A stretch of DNA of 64,000 nucleotides, taken from positions 682,001 to 746,000 of the forward strand of contig JAKNDB010000110.1 in assembly GCA_024305405.1 (NCBI GenBank). The letters run 5' to 3'. Positions 41,553-54,300 of the stretch are shown piece by piece. The position numbers and the translations under genes were made by a program. The DNA comes from Dirofilaria immitis. Taxonomy: Eukaryota; Nematoda; Chromadorea; Rhabditida; Onchocercidae. Positions within the stretch are counted from its first letter, which is position 1. Each line of letters opens with the position of its first letter. Under the pieces are notes generated by a model, which saw only the letters and a program-made list of their open reading frames with translations, was not told the origin of the DNA and did no database searches.

Positions 41553-44500
41553 ATGGCAAAACGTTTTGAACGCCAATTGGGTATTTCTTCCTTTTCTCAT
41601 TTTTCGCCATAGTTTTGGGTAACCACTTCTCGAAATAAGTGTTTAATCTTACGAATCATTAGAAATAGAGATCGAAAATTAGCAAAACTCTGGACGTCTT
41701 AAATTAATAAAGGATTTTTAATCTTGTATTGGCATGATTTTTTTCCAATTTTCTTATTTGTTTTTTAGACAAAGCCACTGATTCGACACTTATTGATCCA
41801 AACTGGGATGCCATTATCGAATGTGTTGACTTGATACGTGGAGGAGAAGTGCCGTAAGTACTTCTGATTATTAGAGTGATATTTTGTCAACACAGGCTGA
41901 TATGTTTTCAAGAATTCGGTTGAATGATTTACCGAAATATGATGAGAAGGAGAGCTCTGGGAGCTTACCGATCTATCAGGATTAGGATTGTCTCCAAAGG
42001 TAAATTCCTGCAGTGTCAACGAATTGGAACTTTATTCATGGACAGGAATATACATTTCCCTCTGTCCAAGTTACTTCATGTACTTTATTTTAGTTTGTTT
42101 TTCGCAAAATACGAATTGCAATTTACAGCGTAAAAGCCGCCGCAGCCGCAATTAGGAAGAGATATCATAACGAAAATCCGCATGTTGCTCACCACGCATT
42201 ACTTGTTCTGGAAGCGTGCATGAAGAACTGTGGTGTCAAGGTACTTTCTTCGTAACATTTAATTTTTACTGGTTTAATTTCCTCAAAAGAAAATTTTATG
42301 TTTATTCCTTTTCATTTCGGTCATTTTCAGTTTCATGCTGAGATTGCAACGAGGGATTTTATGGAAGATTTGAAGAACCTCTCATTGGATACAACACCAG
42401 ATAAGGTGGTTAACAGTCTGTATTTATTTTCTTCAAATATTTTTTGTTAGTCCGTATTTTGATCTTGAGAATCAATATCAGTATAGCATATGTTATCATA
42501 TTTCGTTTAGCAAAGATTCGGTGGGAAAGGGGAGAGGTGGAGGGGAGGGAGGGGGAATCACCGAATATACGGTCGGTTGAATGAAGGGTAAGACATGCTT
42601 TAGGTAACGATGGGATGTGTTTTGTTACTTTACAGTAATAGATTAAATGTTGAAACCGAATTAGGGAGAGGTGGATTCTAGTTTTATATATAAATGGATA
42701 AGTGCACTTTCAGGTTAAGAACAAGATATTGGAATTGCTGCAGTGCTGGGCACTGGCTTTCAAAAACAAACCGGAGTATAAAATTGTAGTCGACACCCAT
42801 AATTTGATGAAGTTAGCCGGTTTTGATTTTCCGCATGTCGCGGAAGCAGATGCGATGTTCATCGCAGAAAGTGCACCAGAATGGGCAGATGGAGAGGAAT
42901 GTTTCAGGCGGGAAATTTTTGGTTTTATCTTTTTTTTGGAAAGTGGAATTATCGGAATTTGATAATCCCAATTTAGGAATGATTCTATAAGTGATGTATA
43001 ATGTGTTTATTGTTTTGTACTACTTATTTTCGTTGTAGATGTCGAACGGCTTTTGGAATCATTACACGTAAACATCACTGCCGCGCCTGTGGACAAATAT
43101 TTTGCGATAAGTGTAGCAGTAAACAAAGCTTCTTGCCTCAGTACGGTATCGAAAAACAGGTGGAGGAAATATTTTGCTTCTTAAAGATATGAGATTTGGT
43201 TTTTAATTATCCTAGTTCAGTATTTGAATCATTTGTAATTTTATATGATTCGTACGTTTTATGTTTATAATTCTGAACTTACAGTTTTATTCGTGAAATA
43301 AGCCAATTCTTCACTTCCGTTCGAGATTGCTGTCTTTCTTTCCTGTATTCTTCTGCCGATTAGTAAAGGAGAGGATTTAGAGAAACGAAAAAAAAGCTTT
43401 TCAGGTAAGAGTTTGTGATGGTTGCTATGAAAAGACAACAATAAAAAGACCGATGCCAGCTGCTTGCCAAATTCAGTACCACTATCATCCAAAGCTGTTA
43501 AATCCGTCGATGCGAAGAAAACAGCTGAACAACGTGCTCGTGAATTAAAGCAAGCCGAGGAGGACGAAATTAACTTAGCTATTGCACTGAGTCAATCGGA
43601 AGCTGAAGCACAAGTTTGTCCTTATTTTTGTGAAGCATATGAGATTGCACATTTGAACTATAGAATAAATTTGCATTATTTTTGGATTAGATTTGTCTAA
43701 CAGTCATTTTATAGCAAAAATAAGCTACTTCATCGAATTCTTTTTCAAATCACTCAAGACCTTGATTCAGTCATTGAATCTATTATCACCATATTGTGTT
43801 TAGGTTATAAGTATAATTGCATTACGTAGGACATAACCATCAAAACACAATAATAAGTTAGAAGAAACGAGATTTTAGGAACGTGATAGACAACGTCGTC
43901 TTTGTGAATTGTATAATGGTTCTGATACTTTAAATAGTATTAAAACTAATGGAACTGTTTATGATGGCGAACTGAATAAATCCATTTATAAAGGAGCAGC
44001 GCCCTCTATCGGTACTTTTGTTACTATTCATCAAAAATAAAAAATAAAATAAAAAATTTAAAGAAGAATAAATTCTAAGATATGGTGAATGGTGATAGTG
44101 TTTTGATATGAATTGAAAACGAAAAATTTATTTCAGGGAATGATACACTATCGCCGGATGTTGCTTATGTTGATCCGGAACTGGCGAGGTATTTAAATCG
44201 AGATTATTGGGAACGGAGAAAAATGAACAACGAAATGTGGTAGTTATATTTTTAAAATTTTATAAGACCTAGTTAATCACTTAATGTATATGGAAGCGGA
44301 TACTGTTTTCTTCACGTATAACTATATTCCTTCTCCATTTTTTTCATTATGCTTATATTTATGCGAATGTTTAGCTATGCCTAGTGACCGATAAACAAAT
44401 TTTTTTTTCAGGCCGATCATCAACAAATACCAACACCAACTGCACCACCACCAAGTGAATCATCACGTTGCGCACCCAGTCATGACCGTGATGGTACTGT

Positions 44501-47209
44501 TTCACTTGCTGCACCGTCATTTGCTTCAACTACAAAGCAGCTGGAAGGTGATGCTGCCGCAACATCCCATTTTATTAGTGCCGAAGAGGAAGAAACAGCA
44601 GAAACAATGGAATTTTGTCGGCAGTTGGTGGAACAGGTACGTTAATTGTAATTAACTGCAGTTTTTAGCAGCTGCAGAAAATTCTGAAAAGATGAGTGAA
44701 CGACGTTGAAAGTCTACCTGCATAACATTATACACCTTTTCTTGAAAGTCATACGCTATATTGTTTGCTCGCAATACCGCTGCCAGCGCGATGTACTGAG
44801 TTGGATAATAAGAAATATGTGCACTGGATTGATCAAAAATTAAGGTTTCTTCTATTAGATAAATTCTTGTCTCTGCACTTGCCTCCGATTCCATATTTGC
44901 TTCTTCATTTTCTTATATTTTACTATTTGCAGGTTACTGTCATGGATAATCGAATTCGTTCCAATATTGCTCGAAATCGTTCTGTTGTCAATGATACTGC
45001 AATACAGTCATTGTTCATACGTTTGACCGAAATGCACGCTCAAGTAATGGCACGCATAAACAAACTAGAGGATCAGAGAAGTCAGTGCACCTTAATGCAA
45101 TTAATAACACTCGCTTAATCATATTGGTTACAATGTTGTTCGTTTTCAGATCATTTTGAATCTCTTCAAGATAGTTTGGCTCATATCCAGGAAGCTAGAC
45201 AAGCTATAGATGCTCTTAGAGAGGACCATGAACGCCAAAGGCAGGCAAGAATTATGGAGGAACAACGTCTGAAACAGATACAGATGCAGCAGAAGGTAGA
45301 TTTGATGAGGCAGAAAAAGCATGTTAGTTTTTTCCTCTTGGGCAGTATCAGCGCTGATAAAGTTATGTCTAGAGTTTTGAATTTTTATAAAAATTAGCTT
45401 TTCGAATTATGACATTGTGTTGTTGAAGATAATTTTATTTACTTCAAACCGTTCCAATTTCTGAAATGCAGTTTAATTGCTGAAATTTCAATTACAGGAG
45501 ATGATATTGCATCAGCGCCAAATGGCACTTCTACGTTTCCAGCAGCAGGAACAAGAAATGCAAAGGAAGCGAATGCAAATGATGGGACAGAGTGTGCAAA
45601 TGAATCCTGCTGGCCCACCCACGGAAATACATTATAATCAGATAGTTACGGAGCCTAATCAACCTAACATGCAAGGAAATGGCATCGCCGGTGGTTTGTT
45701 AATATTTACATTATGTTACTTTGTGATTCCAGAATTAGTGCTGTATTACTTTCTGCTTGTAAGATTTATGTTAAAGATTTGTCTTTCATGGTAATGCAAA
45801 CAGTGAGATCTGTAGCCGAACTTTGATAGATTGTTAATGGAACGTTTGTTCCATCAAAGAAGTGAATCGGTTAGGCAGTTTTCATTTCTCGGTAATTAAG
45901 AACAGTTTATAAAATTTCATTGCTTACTATGCTAAATTAAAGTGTTGTGCATACCAAAATTACTTCTGTTTCAAGAATTATTATTAATTTCATAAAAATG
46001 TTCCTAGGTTATACATCGAGTGCATATGTGGATCAAGCGCAATTAAATTACGGTATGCCAATGACGGTAACAACACAGAGTTATCCATCTGGTGCGCATG
46101 TGGTGCAGGATAGTGCTGTAACTGCAGCAGTTAAGCAGGATTCGAGCATCGCAAATTATGCATCAATTCAACCATATGGTGATCAGGTGATTTAGTTCAT
46201 CACTTTTGATACATAATTTTAGCTTTTTCGGAGATTGGATTCTTCACGATACAAACCAAAAAGTAGGAACAAAACAAAAAATTTCTGACGATCTTCTGGT
46301 GTTTCTGGATTTGGCAGTTTTTAAATTTATACTGTTTGGGTTAATAGGTTTCGCTAGATATGCAGCACCTGCAACAGCAACAGCAGCAATTCCTCAAATC
46401 AGATGTGTCAACATCGAATTATCAGTTGAATGTCGTACAGAATCCAACACAACACGCAACCAATAATGCTACAGCATACAGTATTGCCTCCTTACAGTCT
46501 TCCGTTCCACGAACTTATCTTGGATATCAGGTGCTTGATTTAATCCCGTAAATTTGTCTTATTTTTGCAAAAATTCCTACTAAACTTCTCGCACAATATG
46601 TTAAATATTGTTGGATCTATCACCACAATGGGTAAAATTAAAACTATGCACTTGAAGGATTTTTGTTGCAATATGATAAAATTTACTGGATTTTATTGAA
46701 GATTTACTAGATATAGTTGAAAATAAAAGTTTCAGCTAGCAGCGGGACAATTTCCTGCTGCACTTCCAAGCGGACATCAACAGCAACCTCAGGCTGCTGC
46801 AACTGATATTGGACACAAATGTGCTCCTCAGGAACAGCAAAAGCCTAATTTTGTACCATCATTGACAATGCCAGCATCTTTAAGTCAACATACTAATCGA
46901 ATGACACAGTCTTTTTCACCTTATCATTTATCAAGTTAGTGAAAATTCGTAATTGTTGGACTGATGCTGATGTGGTATGCTTGTACCTATATATTCAATA
47001 GGAATACAGTAACTTTGAAATATACTGCTTACTTGTCTTGATTTCCAAAATTGCTTCATTCATTTTACAAAAAACTTTATTCAGATGGAATGATAGTGGA
47101 GCAGCCTACTCAAAACATATGCTATTCAGCGGAACCTCAAGCCAGTGCAGAACTGCAATCGCAAACTGCAGCACAGCCGGCTGAAGACCTTCTTATTTCA
47201 TTTGATTGA
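41553..47209 (+). CDS. hgrs-1: Hrs/HGS, ESCRT-0 subunit
   Basis: Seventeen exons: 41553-41580, 41769-41853, 42129-42240, 42331-42405, 42714-42907, 43039-43159, 43405-43613, 43879-44011, 44137-44239, 44412-44636, 44933-45080, 45150-45322, 45498-45690, 46008-46186, 46348-46530, 46736-46934 and 47085-47209, 828 residues after correction. Hrs recruits ubiquitinated cargo and clathrin to early endosomes. Domains: VHS (FERQLDKATDSTL, NPHVAHHALLVLEACMKNCG), FYVE zinc finger for PI3P (APEWADGEECFRCR, RKHHCRACGQIFC, VRVCDGC), ubiquitin-interacting motif (EDEINLAIALSQSEAEAQ), coiled coil (MHAQVMARINKLEDQR and ALREDHERQRQARI), a Gln-rich low-complexity tail, and a C-terminal clathrin box DLLISFD directly before the stop. 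One A is missing at 43443-43447 and one at 44219-44223. Intron 5 has a GC donor. Confidence 0.96.
42516..42566 (+). other. G-rich block flanked by an 8-bp inverted repeat
   Basis: Within intron 4 of the Hrs gene, ATTCGGTG (42516-42523) and its reverse complement (42559-42566) flank a purine block with G runs of 3-5. This is a candidate G-quadruplex on the sense strand, conspicuous in an AT-rich background. Confidence 0.6.
42906..42910 (+). other. Non-canonical GC splice donor (Hrs intron 5)
   Basis: The FYVE reading frame requires the exon to end TTC AG at 42907 and resume with A TGT CGA at 43039 (giving F-R-C-R). The intron then starts GCGGGA rather than GT. No GT donor nearby preserves the frame. 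Confidence 0.75.
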
Positions 47210-48301
47210 AAGAAATGAATCCTTTGCTTCAATAATTCACTCATTCGTTTTTCAGCAATATTCAGATGCATAAAAACTACGTTTAAGTGTGGAGGAATTT
47301 ACAAAACAAATGTCATGAAGTTATGTAAACTTCGGAATTGCTTCTGAATGTTCCGTTGTATAAATTCTCTTTTCCCTTTTCCTTTATCTGTGATATCTGT
47401 CTATATATGAAACTCACAATATTTAATATTACGGCGTGAATTCAGATCGTCTTCTATACATTCTTCTCTGGATTCCTTCTGGATTTTTGCCATTATTCCA
47501 ATACAGTTGTCTTTGCTTCATTCATATTTAATTGTATAATATACATGAATTTGCATAAACAAAGGTTCTGCTAGAGTCTCTGCTGATTTGCTTGATAAAA
47601 GATATGAGCTACGGAAAGCTTTCCATACCTCACTGAATCATTAGATAGTGAAAAAGGAGTGATAGGCGTCAGGCCAAATTTTCTGCAGCGTATATTAACT
47701 TTTGTGTTCATGTTATTGAAAGCGTCGTAACATGCGTCTTATCTCAATCTGAATGACGGTTTTCTTTTCAAAGAGATTGGGACATTGGAAAGTTATATAT
47801 GGCAATAACGGCTACGTTATAAGATCAGTCCAATTGGTTGAAATATAACGAGCGATAAATAGAAGCACTTAATAAAATATTCTAAATTGTCGCATAAATT
47901 AGGATGTCTTCCAATCGTAGAAAAGGTTATACGCGCGACAAAGCATATTAACTTTTCTAAGCGATGTAGATCATCTGTAATACTTTGCTATCCGTGATTC
48001 ACCGACCTAAACAGATCTCAGTGGCAAAAATATTTAAGTGAACTTTTTTTCACGCCCCTTCCATTTCTTCTTAGTTGAGTTGTGGAAGATGAAGGAATAT
48101 TTCTAGAAAACACACGCATTAAATAAGATCCGAAATAATGAGAGGCGTATGAATACTAAACCTACATTTTATATGGACTTCATTATTTGAAGACACAAAA
48201 ACAGCACATTCATTACTGAATTTCCTATATTTTCATTTAAGTCCGGCTAATTGCTAATTCAGTATATCGGTTCAAATATGTTCTAGTATCTTCGACTTTC
48301 G
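47210..48301. other. Convergent 3' flanks of the Hrs and phosphorylase kinase genes
   Basis: The two genes converge here, so this should be their 3' UTRs and spacer. No coding sequence recognised. Confidence 0.5.
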
Positions 48302-51300
48302 TTAGCTCATCAAGCAACCATTAAATCCTTGATTATCAGACCGTTCGGATTCAGAGACGGGCATACAAGCAAGCGGATCATTTGGCATGAAGGTATTCAT
48401 CTTACGCCGGTTGACATATATTCCGTTCAACAAGGAATCGATTACCGCCTAAAAAATATCTGATGATTTATAAATATACTAGGAAATAAGTAGACCGCAA
48501 GGAAAAAAATTAGATTTCATAACTGATGCCAAGTGTGTACGAGAATTGTGCGATGTGTGTGAAAAACTTGAAACTTGAAGTGCATTATAAAGATATGCAG
48601 GATGTTGAATTTAAGTTCAGGATGGTAAGTTATGGATTTTGCAGACCAGATCTGGCAAACGCACCGCTGAAGCTACTGTTCGTATAATAATTGATATGGT
48701 AAGCGAAGGAGTGATTACAAAAGGAGAAGGAATATTAGGAATTAATCCAAAAATTCTTGATGGTTTGTTGCATCCAGTTCCTGATATTAAAAGCGATCAA
48801 AAAATAATAGGGAAGGGACTGCCGGCTTCTCCAGATGTTGCTTCAAGGTATGTAGTATTTAATGCAAATGACGCAGAAAAAGCTGCAGGACAGGGTAGAA
48901 AAGCAGTTTTAGTAAGATCAGAGACAAGTTCTGAGACCAAAATACTTCAATTATTATTTAAATCATATCTTTTAAAGCAGAGTGGAAAATACCAACAATA
49001 TTTCAAAAACTCATGAAATGGGGCCATTCTTAGATAATGAGAATCCGTAAAAGTGTCAAAATTTAAAGGTGAAGACATGCAATTTACCCGCGCAAAGTAA
49101 TTAGCTGTCGAATTTCTCGTCAAATCGGAATCATCTAATTCATAAAATGGCGTCATATCCTCCTTATCTACAATTTCATGGTCTGAACAGTATTGTCGAA
49201 AAGCTGTAGCAATGAGCTGAAATTTCAAAAACAAAGAATACTTCCGCTAGATATTGGAACTTCTTTCGTAGAGACTTTTATGCGAGACATCAAAATATTT
49301 TTTGCATGGCGCTTAACCCAATATGACGTGCTATAAATTATCTCCTGAAATACGGCTTGACCAAAAACAGGAAGCAAAAAGAAAACCTTATCTAAATCTA
49401 GCTTATCAGTGAATATCAGCTCGCTGTTTCGTTCCAAAATAACGGCAACTATACATAATAACTGAAAAAAATTTCGTCAGAACTTGCGCAATTTCATGTT
49501 TTCGAATGCAAAATAACAGTTAATAAAGCCTCGCTAATTTATTTAATCAAATGGAAATTTCGAAGACCTGGAATCTTACGATTTCTGAAGACCAGATCTA
49601 AAATCCCATTAAAAAGGAGTTCCATACTTCCACAAGAATTTGGCGATATTCTGGATGGTCGATAGCACTCATCATGGATTCAATTTTATATGAGAAAGTC
49701 AGTTCGAACGGTGTCATATCACTCAATGTTGGTTGCTGAAAAAAAAGTTAGGTGCAACATATGACTCATAAAACAAATACAGCTGAAATTATTGTATATG
49801 TATTGTTATGCAAAGAATTTCAAGATGTATCATCAACGTGAAAAGTCCATTTAGCAAATAATTTTCGAGTAGAAAAAGAAAAAAATGTAAAATAACTTGA
49901 GGAAGGTGCTGTCCAGCAATGACAATACCATTCTGCGTACGTTCTAAAATTTTCCAAACACTATCATAGAAATTAGGTGGCACACGATTCAGTGAACCAT
50001 TCAAGCGTCGCGATTGCAAAGGTGTTCTAAAACATACATGAAGAAATGTAATATTTGATCAGAAATGGAAAAGAGGCATATGTACAACTGAATTTTATTC
50101 TTGTTTATATTGTAAATTCCAATATATTCTTAAAAAACTTATATTCATTTCTTGAAGAAAATATTTCGAATGTTAATGTAATTTAAATTATTTTTTTGAA
50201 ATTTCTCGGCCTATTTCCTGATCAACAGCGCGAAAAGCTATAACGTTATAACTTTTAGAAAATAAAAATAATATTAAGATCTATTCAAAAATCATGTACA
50301 GCAAGTGCCAATATTTTCTGATCAACAGTGCGCAAACAACATCCTTAACAACGATTGGCGAGAGATCGTAAACACTTAAGTTCTGAGCAAGTTCTGAAAA
50401 AGAAATGCTTTGAAAAAACGTAGCAAAATAACATAGCTTATAAAGCGCATTAAAACATATAATTACAATAAGAAAGAACAAGGGAGAAAGCACAGAGTCC
50501 TACTGTATAATCCGAACTGTCATCGTCATTCCGCATATCCGAAGCATATGTAACTTTAACTGCCAGCTGTATTTCATGACACCTCATTAGATCATCAACA
50601 AGGTAGGGAAGATCTTACGGACTCATCTGAGACCTTACCCACTTAGCCCTTTTGAAGTTAAGACCGATTTTCAACATGAATACAATTTTATCCCAATTTC
50701 AGTGCAAAGAAAGATAAAAATTACAAGTCTTTTTAAATGTTTTGGTATGTAATAGCTATCCCAGTCCCACATCACAGCGATTTGTTAACAACAAAAGAGT
50801 ATTTGTCCCGCATCTCTAAAATTTTATTAATGAATTATGTAAATAAATAGTTCGCATGTTTAATAGCACTGCACAGCAAAACAGTTAAAGCAGTTCACTA
50901 CCATTGGTGTACGAAATTAGTTGGGTTGAAGCAACATTAGCAACAGTGAATTTAAAGAAACTTGAACATGTAAAAACTTCAAATGCAACGTGGATCAAAC
51001 CTAGTCTTATAAGAGCAGATTTCTCTGAAACTAAACTGACCAGAACTATAAATTAAGCAAATAATGAACTAGAATTACAATATATCTGGAAACTTACTCG
51101 CACAAATATTTGCATGTGAAGAAGTTGACATAGTTAGCATTCCGGCAACGGAGCCTTTTTTATATTTTCTGCACTTCGCATATAATTAAGCATTAATGAC
51201 ATCGCATCCGTTAACCATGACAATCGAATCGTCAATACACCATCAAACGCATGCGGTTTTTGTGCTATCTAAACATAAGAAATTTTAAAAAGTATTTCAA

Positions 51301-54300
51301 AAGAAAATACCGAACTTCAAAAATATGTTTAAAGATTAATCCGCGCCAGTGATACATTTGTGTGAAAAGAAACTAAAATGTTAACGACTGGCACTGAGAA
51401 AGGAAGTAGACGTACTAAATCCGAACAGGCAATAATGAGCTCCTGCTGTAGGACAGCAGCTTGTGGTTCATCTTCTGGGTATGAATTGAATAATGCATCA
51501 GCTATTTGATCCGGAGTTGTTGGCGCTGTTATAGTCATTTCTCGATAACCAATGACTCCAATAGTAATCTGAAAAGGATGTCTGATATTTAGAAATCTTT
51601 TGGTCCCAAGAGTCGAGCTAATCTTATGGAATATTAGTTTTCTCAAACAACCGATATTTGGTATCCATGAGCACTTATATTCGCTTTTAGAAATAAAATT
51701 AGAAATTAAAATATTACTTCATCATATTTTTAAACAAAAAAGTCTATCTACCTGCTTCCCTCTAACAAGCATGTTCGTTATACCAGGTGCTAACGAATTC
51801 GTCACTTTTCGAAGCTTTGCAGCACAATAACGAACTACCCACCAACGCCGTCTAGCGCATGCCTGGCGATAAACACGTTCCATACGCGCCTCCAGACTTT
51901 CTGGAAATTGAATATTAGCCAACAGAAAGCATCAAGATCATGCTATGTATCTTCATTAACGGAAAATGATAAAAGAAATTCATGAAAGTTCTTTTCACTA
52001 TTCTCACCAATAGCCTACCTCCATCAATAACATATTCCGTTCCATAGCGTCGAGAGAGTACTCCAATTGCAAGTGCCACCTTGCGAAGTGCATCGATATT
52101 ATGCTTTCGAATAATTTCGCATAATTCTTGATCCGGCTTACCAACATAATCATGCTGCAATGACAGTAGTTAAAAGAACGCCAATGATGAAGAAAAGAAT
52201 AAGTGGGTCGCGTAATTCTTATATGGTTCCATGTCATTTTAGCAGGAAAACAAAAATAGTCAGCAGATACTTGAAACTTTAGTCCTTCAGAAACTAAACA
52301 ATTCTAAATGTTCTGTTAGAGGAAGATATCATAGTCCAGTCTGTCAAGAAATTTTCACATCGAAATCATAGAATTCACTTTTGAATCTATACCGTCAAGT
52401 TCTCTGTTAATTAAAAATATTAATACCTCAGTGCTTTGGGTATCATCTTCATGAATGTCTCGTATCGAAACTCGAGAAATCACTTGCGAATTTGTATCGC
52501 CAAACTCTTCGAAGTCGTCGTAACTAATATCATTTTCAGTAGCAAAATCGACGTGTTCCATACATCCAGAATTCAAAAGCTGCTGGAATTATTATAATTT
52601 ATATTCTTTTAATAATTATTTTACGACTCTCTAGCCATTCAACTACAAAAAGTAACTTCTGAACTCTCTTGGTTGCGCTGAAAACTCTAATAATTGCTGT
52701 CAACGCTCTAAAATCACGAATTCATTTTCCATTTTTTCCTTTTCAGTTCTTAATCAACATTGAAATATGAAATGACTTCTCTGTCAAACTCCAAGACACT
52801 TTTTATAATCCATTACAGGATTGGAAAATCCTTATTGTATTTACGACTTTCACTTTCCACTTGAATTTGCCCGTGTCAAATTTCATTGCTTTAATTAGAG
52901 CAAGATTCTAACTGAATATAACGTTAAAATTACATCAGAATTAGTTCGTATTGGAAAGAGAAATTTGAAGCTGCCGAAAATTTAAAACTAAAATTCCTAA
53001 ATAACTTACATGAACTCTACCGACTCGTACTCGTATCCCATTGATACAGCCATTTTTTAATGAGATTAGTAAATCCAGCATATGACTGAAATATTCGCCA
53101 CTCATAATCTCCCTCGTAAAACCATACAAAACGTGGGACGTCCAGTAAGCTTCCACCTTCTCGATATGAATTCCAAATTTAACTGCAATTATATATGCAA
53201 ACCGAAAAAATTTAAGCATTTTTCATAAGTTAAAAGAATCTTCTGGAATCTTAAACTTATTCAAGTCATACTTCTGTAAAGTATTTCGTATGCATCGTAA
53301 TTAGATAAATTACGATGCATACGACACAGGTCGCCAAAAGCAAAGCAGTTTCTAGAATTCTCAACGAAGCCAGAGAGATACTACTAAATGTAGATCAGGA
53401 AATATAAGTATGAACTGCCGAACCTTAACAACGAATTCAGCATGATCAATGCAACGTAAATCAACATCAAATGACTGCATGATGCATCCTGCTCTAAGTA
53501 TAGAAATGGCATCTTACTTCAAGCATTTTCTTGAAAATCGGACCAATATTTCATCATCACATACTTATTAAAAAACTAGAATGTAATAATACTTTAATTT
53601 CGTTGATTAATACTGCCGGATCTGCATTGATGTAGAAGTCTTTCACTTCGAATAATAATGGATAACAAAGAATGGTATCACCAAAACGTTTGAAAATTTT
53701 GCTTGTATTAAGAGGACCAAATGGCCTCCCTGGTCGACCGCTCAAACCCATTTTTTTATTCTTTCCTAAGAATTCAAATACCTGGAAAAGCAGAAAAATG
53801 ACGGAGCATTGATAATGAGATGTTACTATTCTTTTTCTTAATAATTGTCTAATCATAGAGTGAAAAGAAATTTCTTTTTCTAGATTTGTCCAGTAAAACA
53901 TGATACGTAACGCAATTAATAGTTTTAGATAACACACATACCTTTACCATTCTCCAACTCGGCCAAATTCGTACCGGCTCAAGATCATGAGGCGTTTGAG
54001 TATCAATGCCATATGTCGAAAGCATCATTTGCAAACGACTTGACTCAGCAATTAGAACAACTTGAACAACTGGATCGCCTTCCATACTACTCTGAAAGAG
54101 ATTATTCAAGAGTTTCTCCAGTTAATATTAGAAGCAATGAAAGAAAGCACAGAACTTTTCTAAGCTAATATCCTGAAAAATTGAAATTGTCAACAGTGCG
54201 CTACAACACTGATCAGTTATTAGCAAGAAAACAAGCATGCCGCAACACTGTTGACAACTACAAAATTGACAAACAGAAACCCAAATTGATAAAAAACCGG

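Noticed and set aside
42908..42962. Read-through of Hrs exon 5 into the intron
   Set aside because: It would interrupt the FYVE zinc finger (F-R-C-R) and reach a stop; the GC-AG splice restores the conserved motif.
48939..49087. C-terminal extension of phosphorylase kinase beta by reading through exon 26
   Set aside because: A GTAAAT donor at 49087 and a final exon matching the family C-terminus with a CaaX box are a better model.
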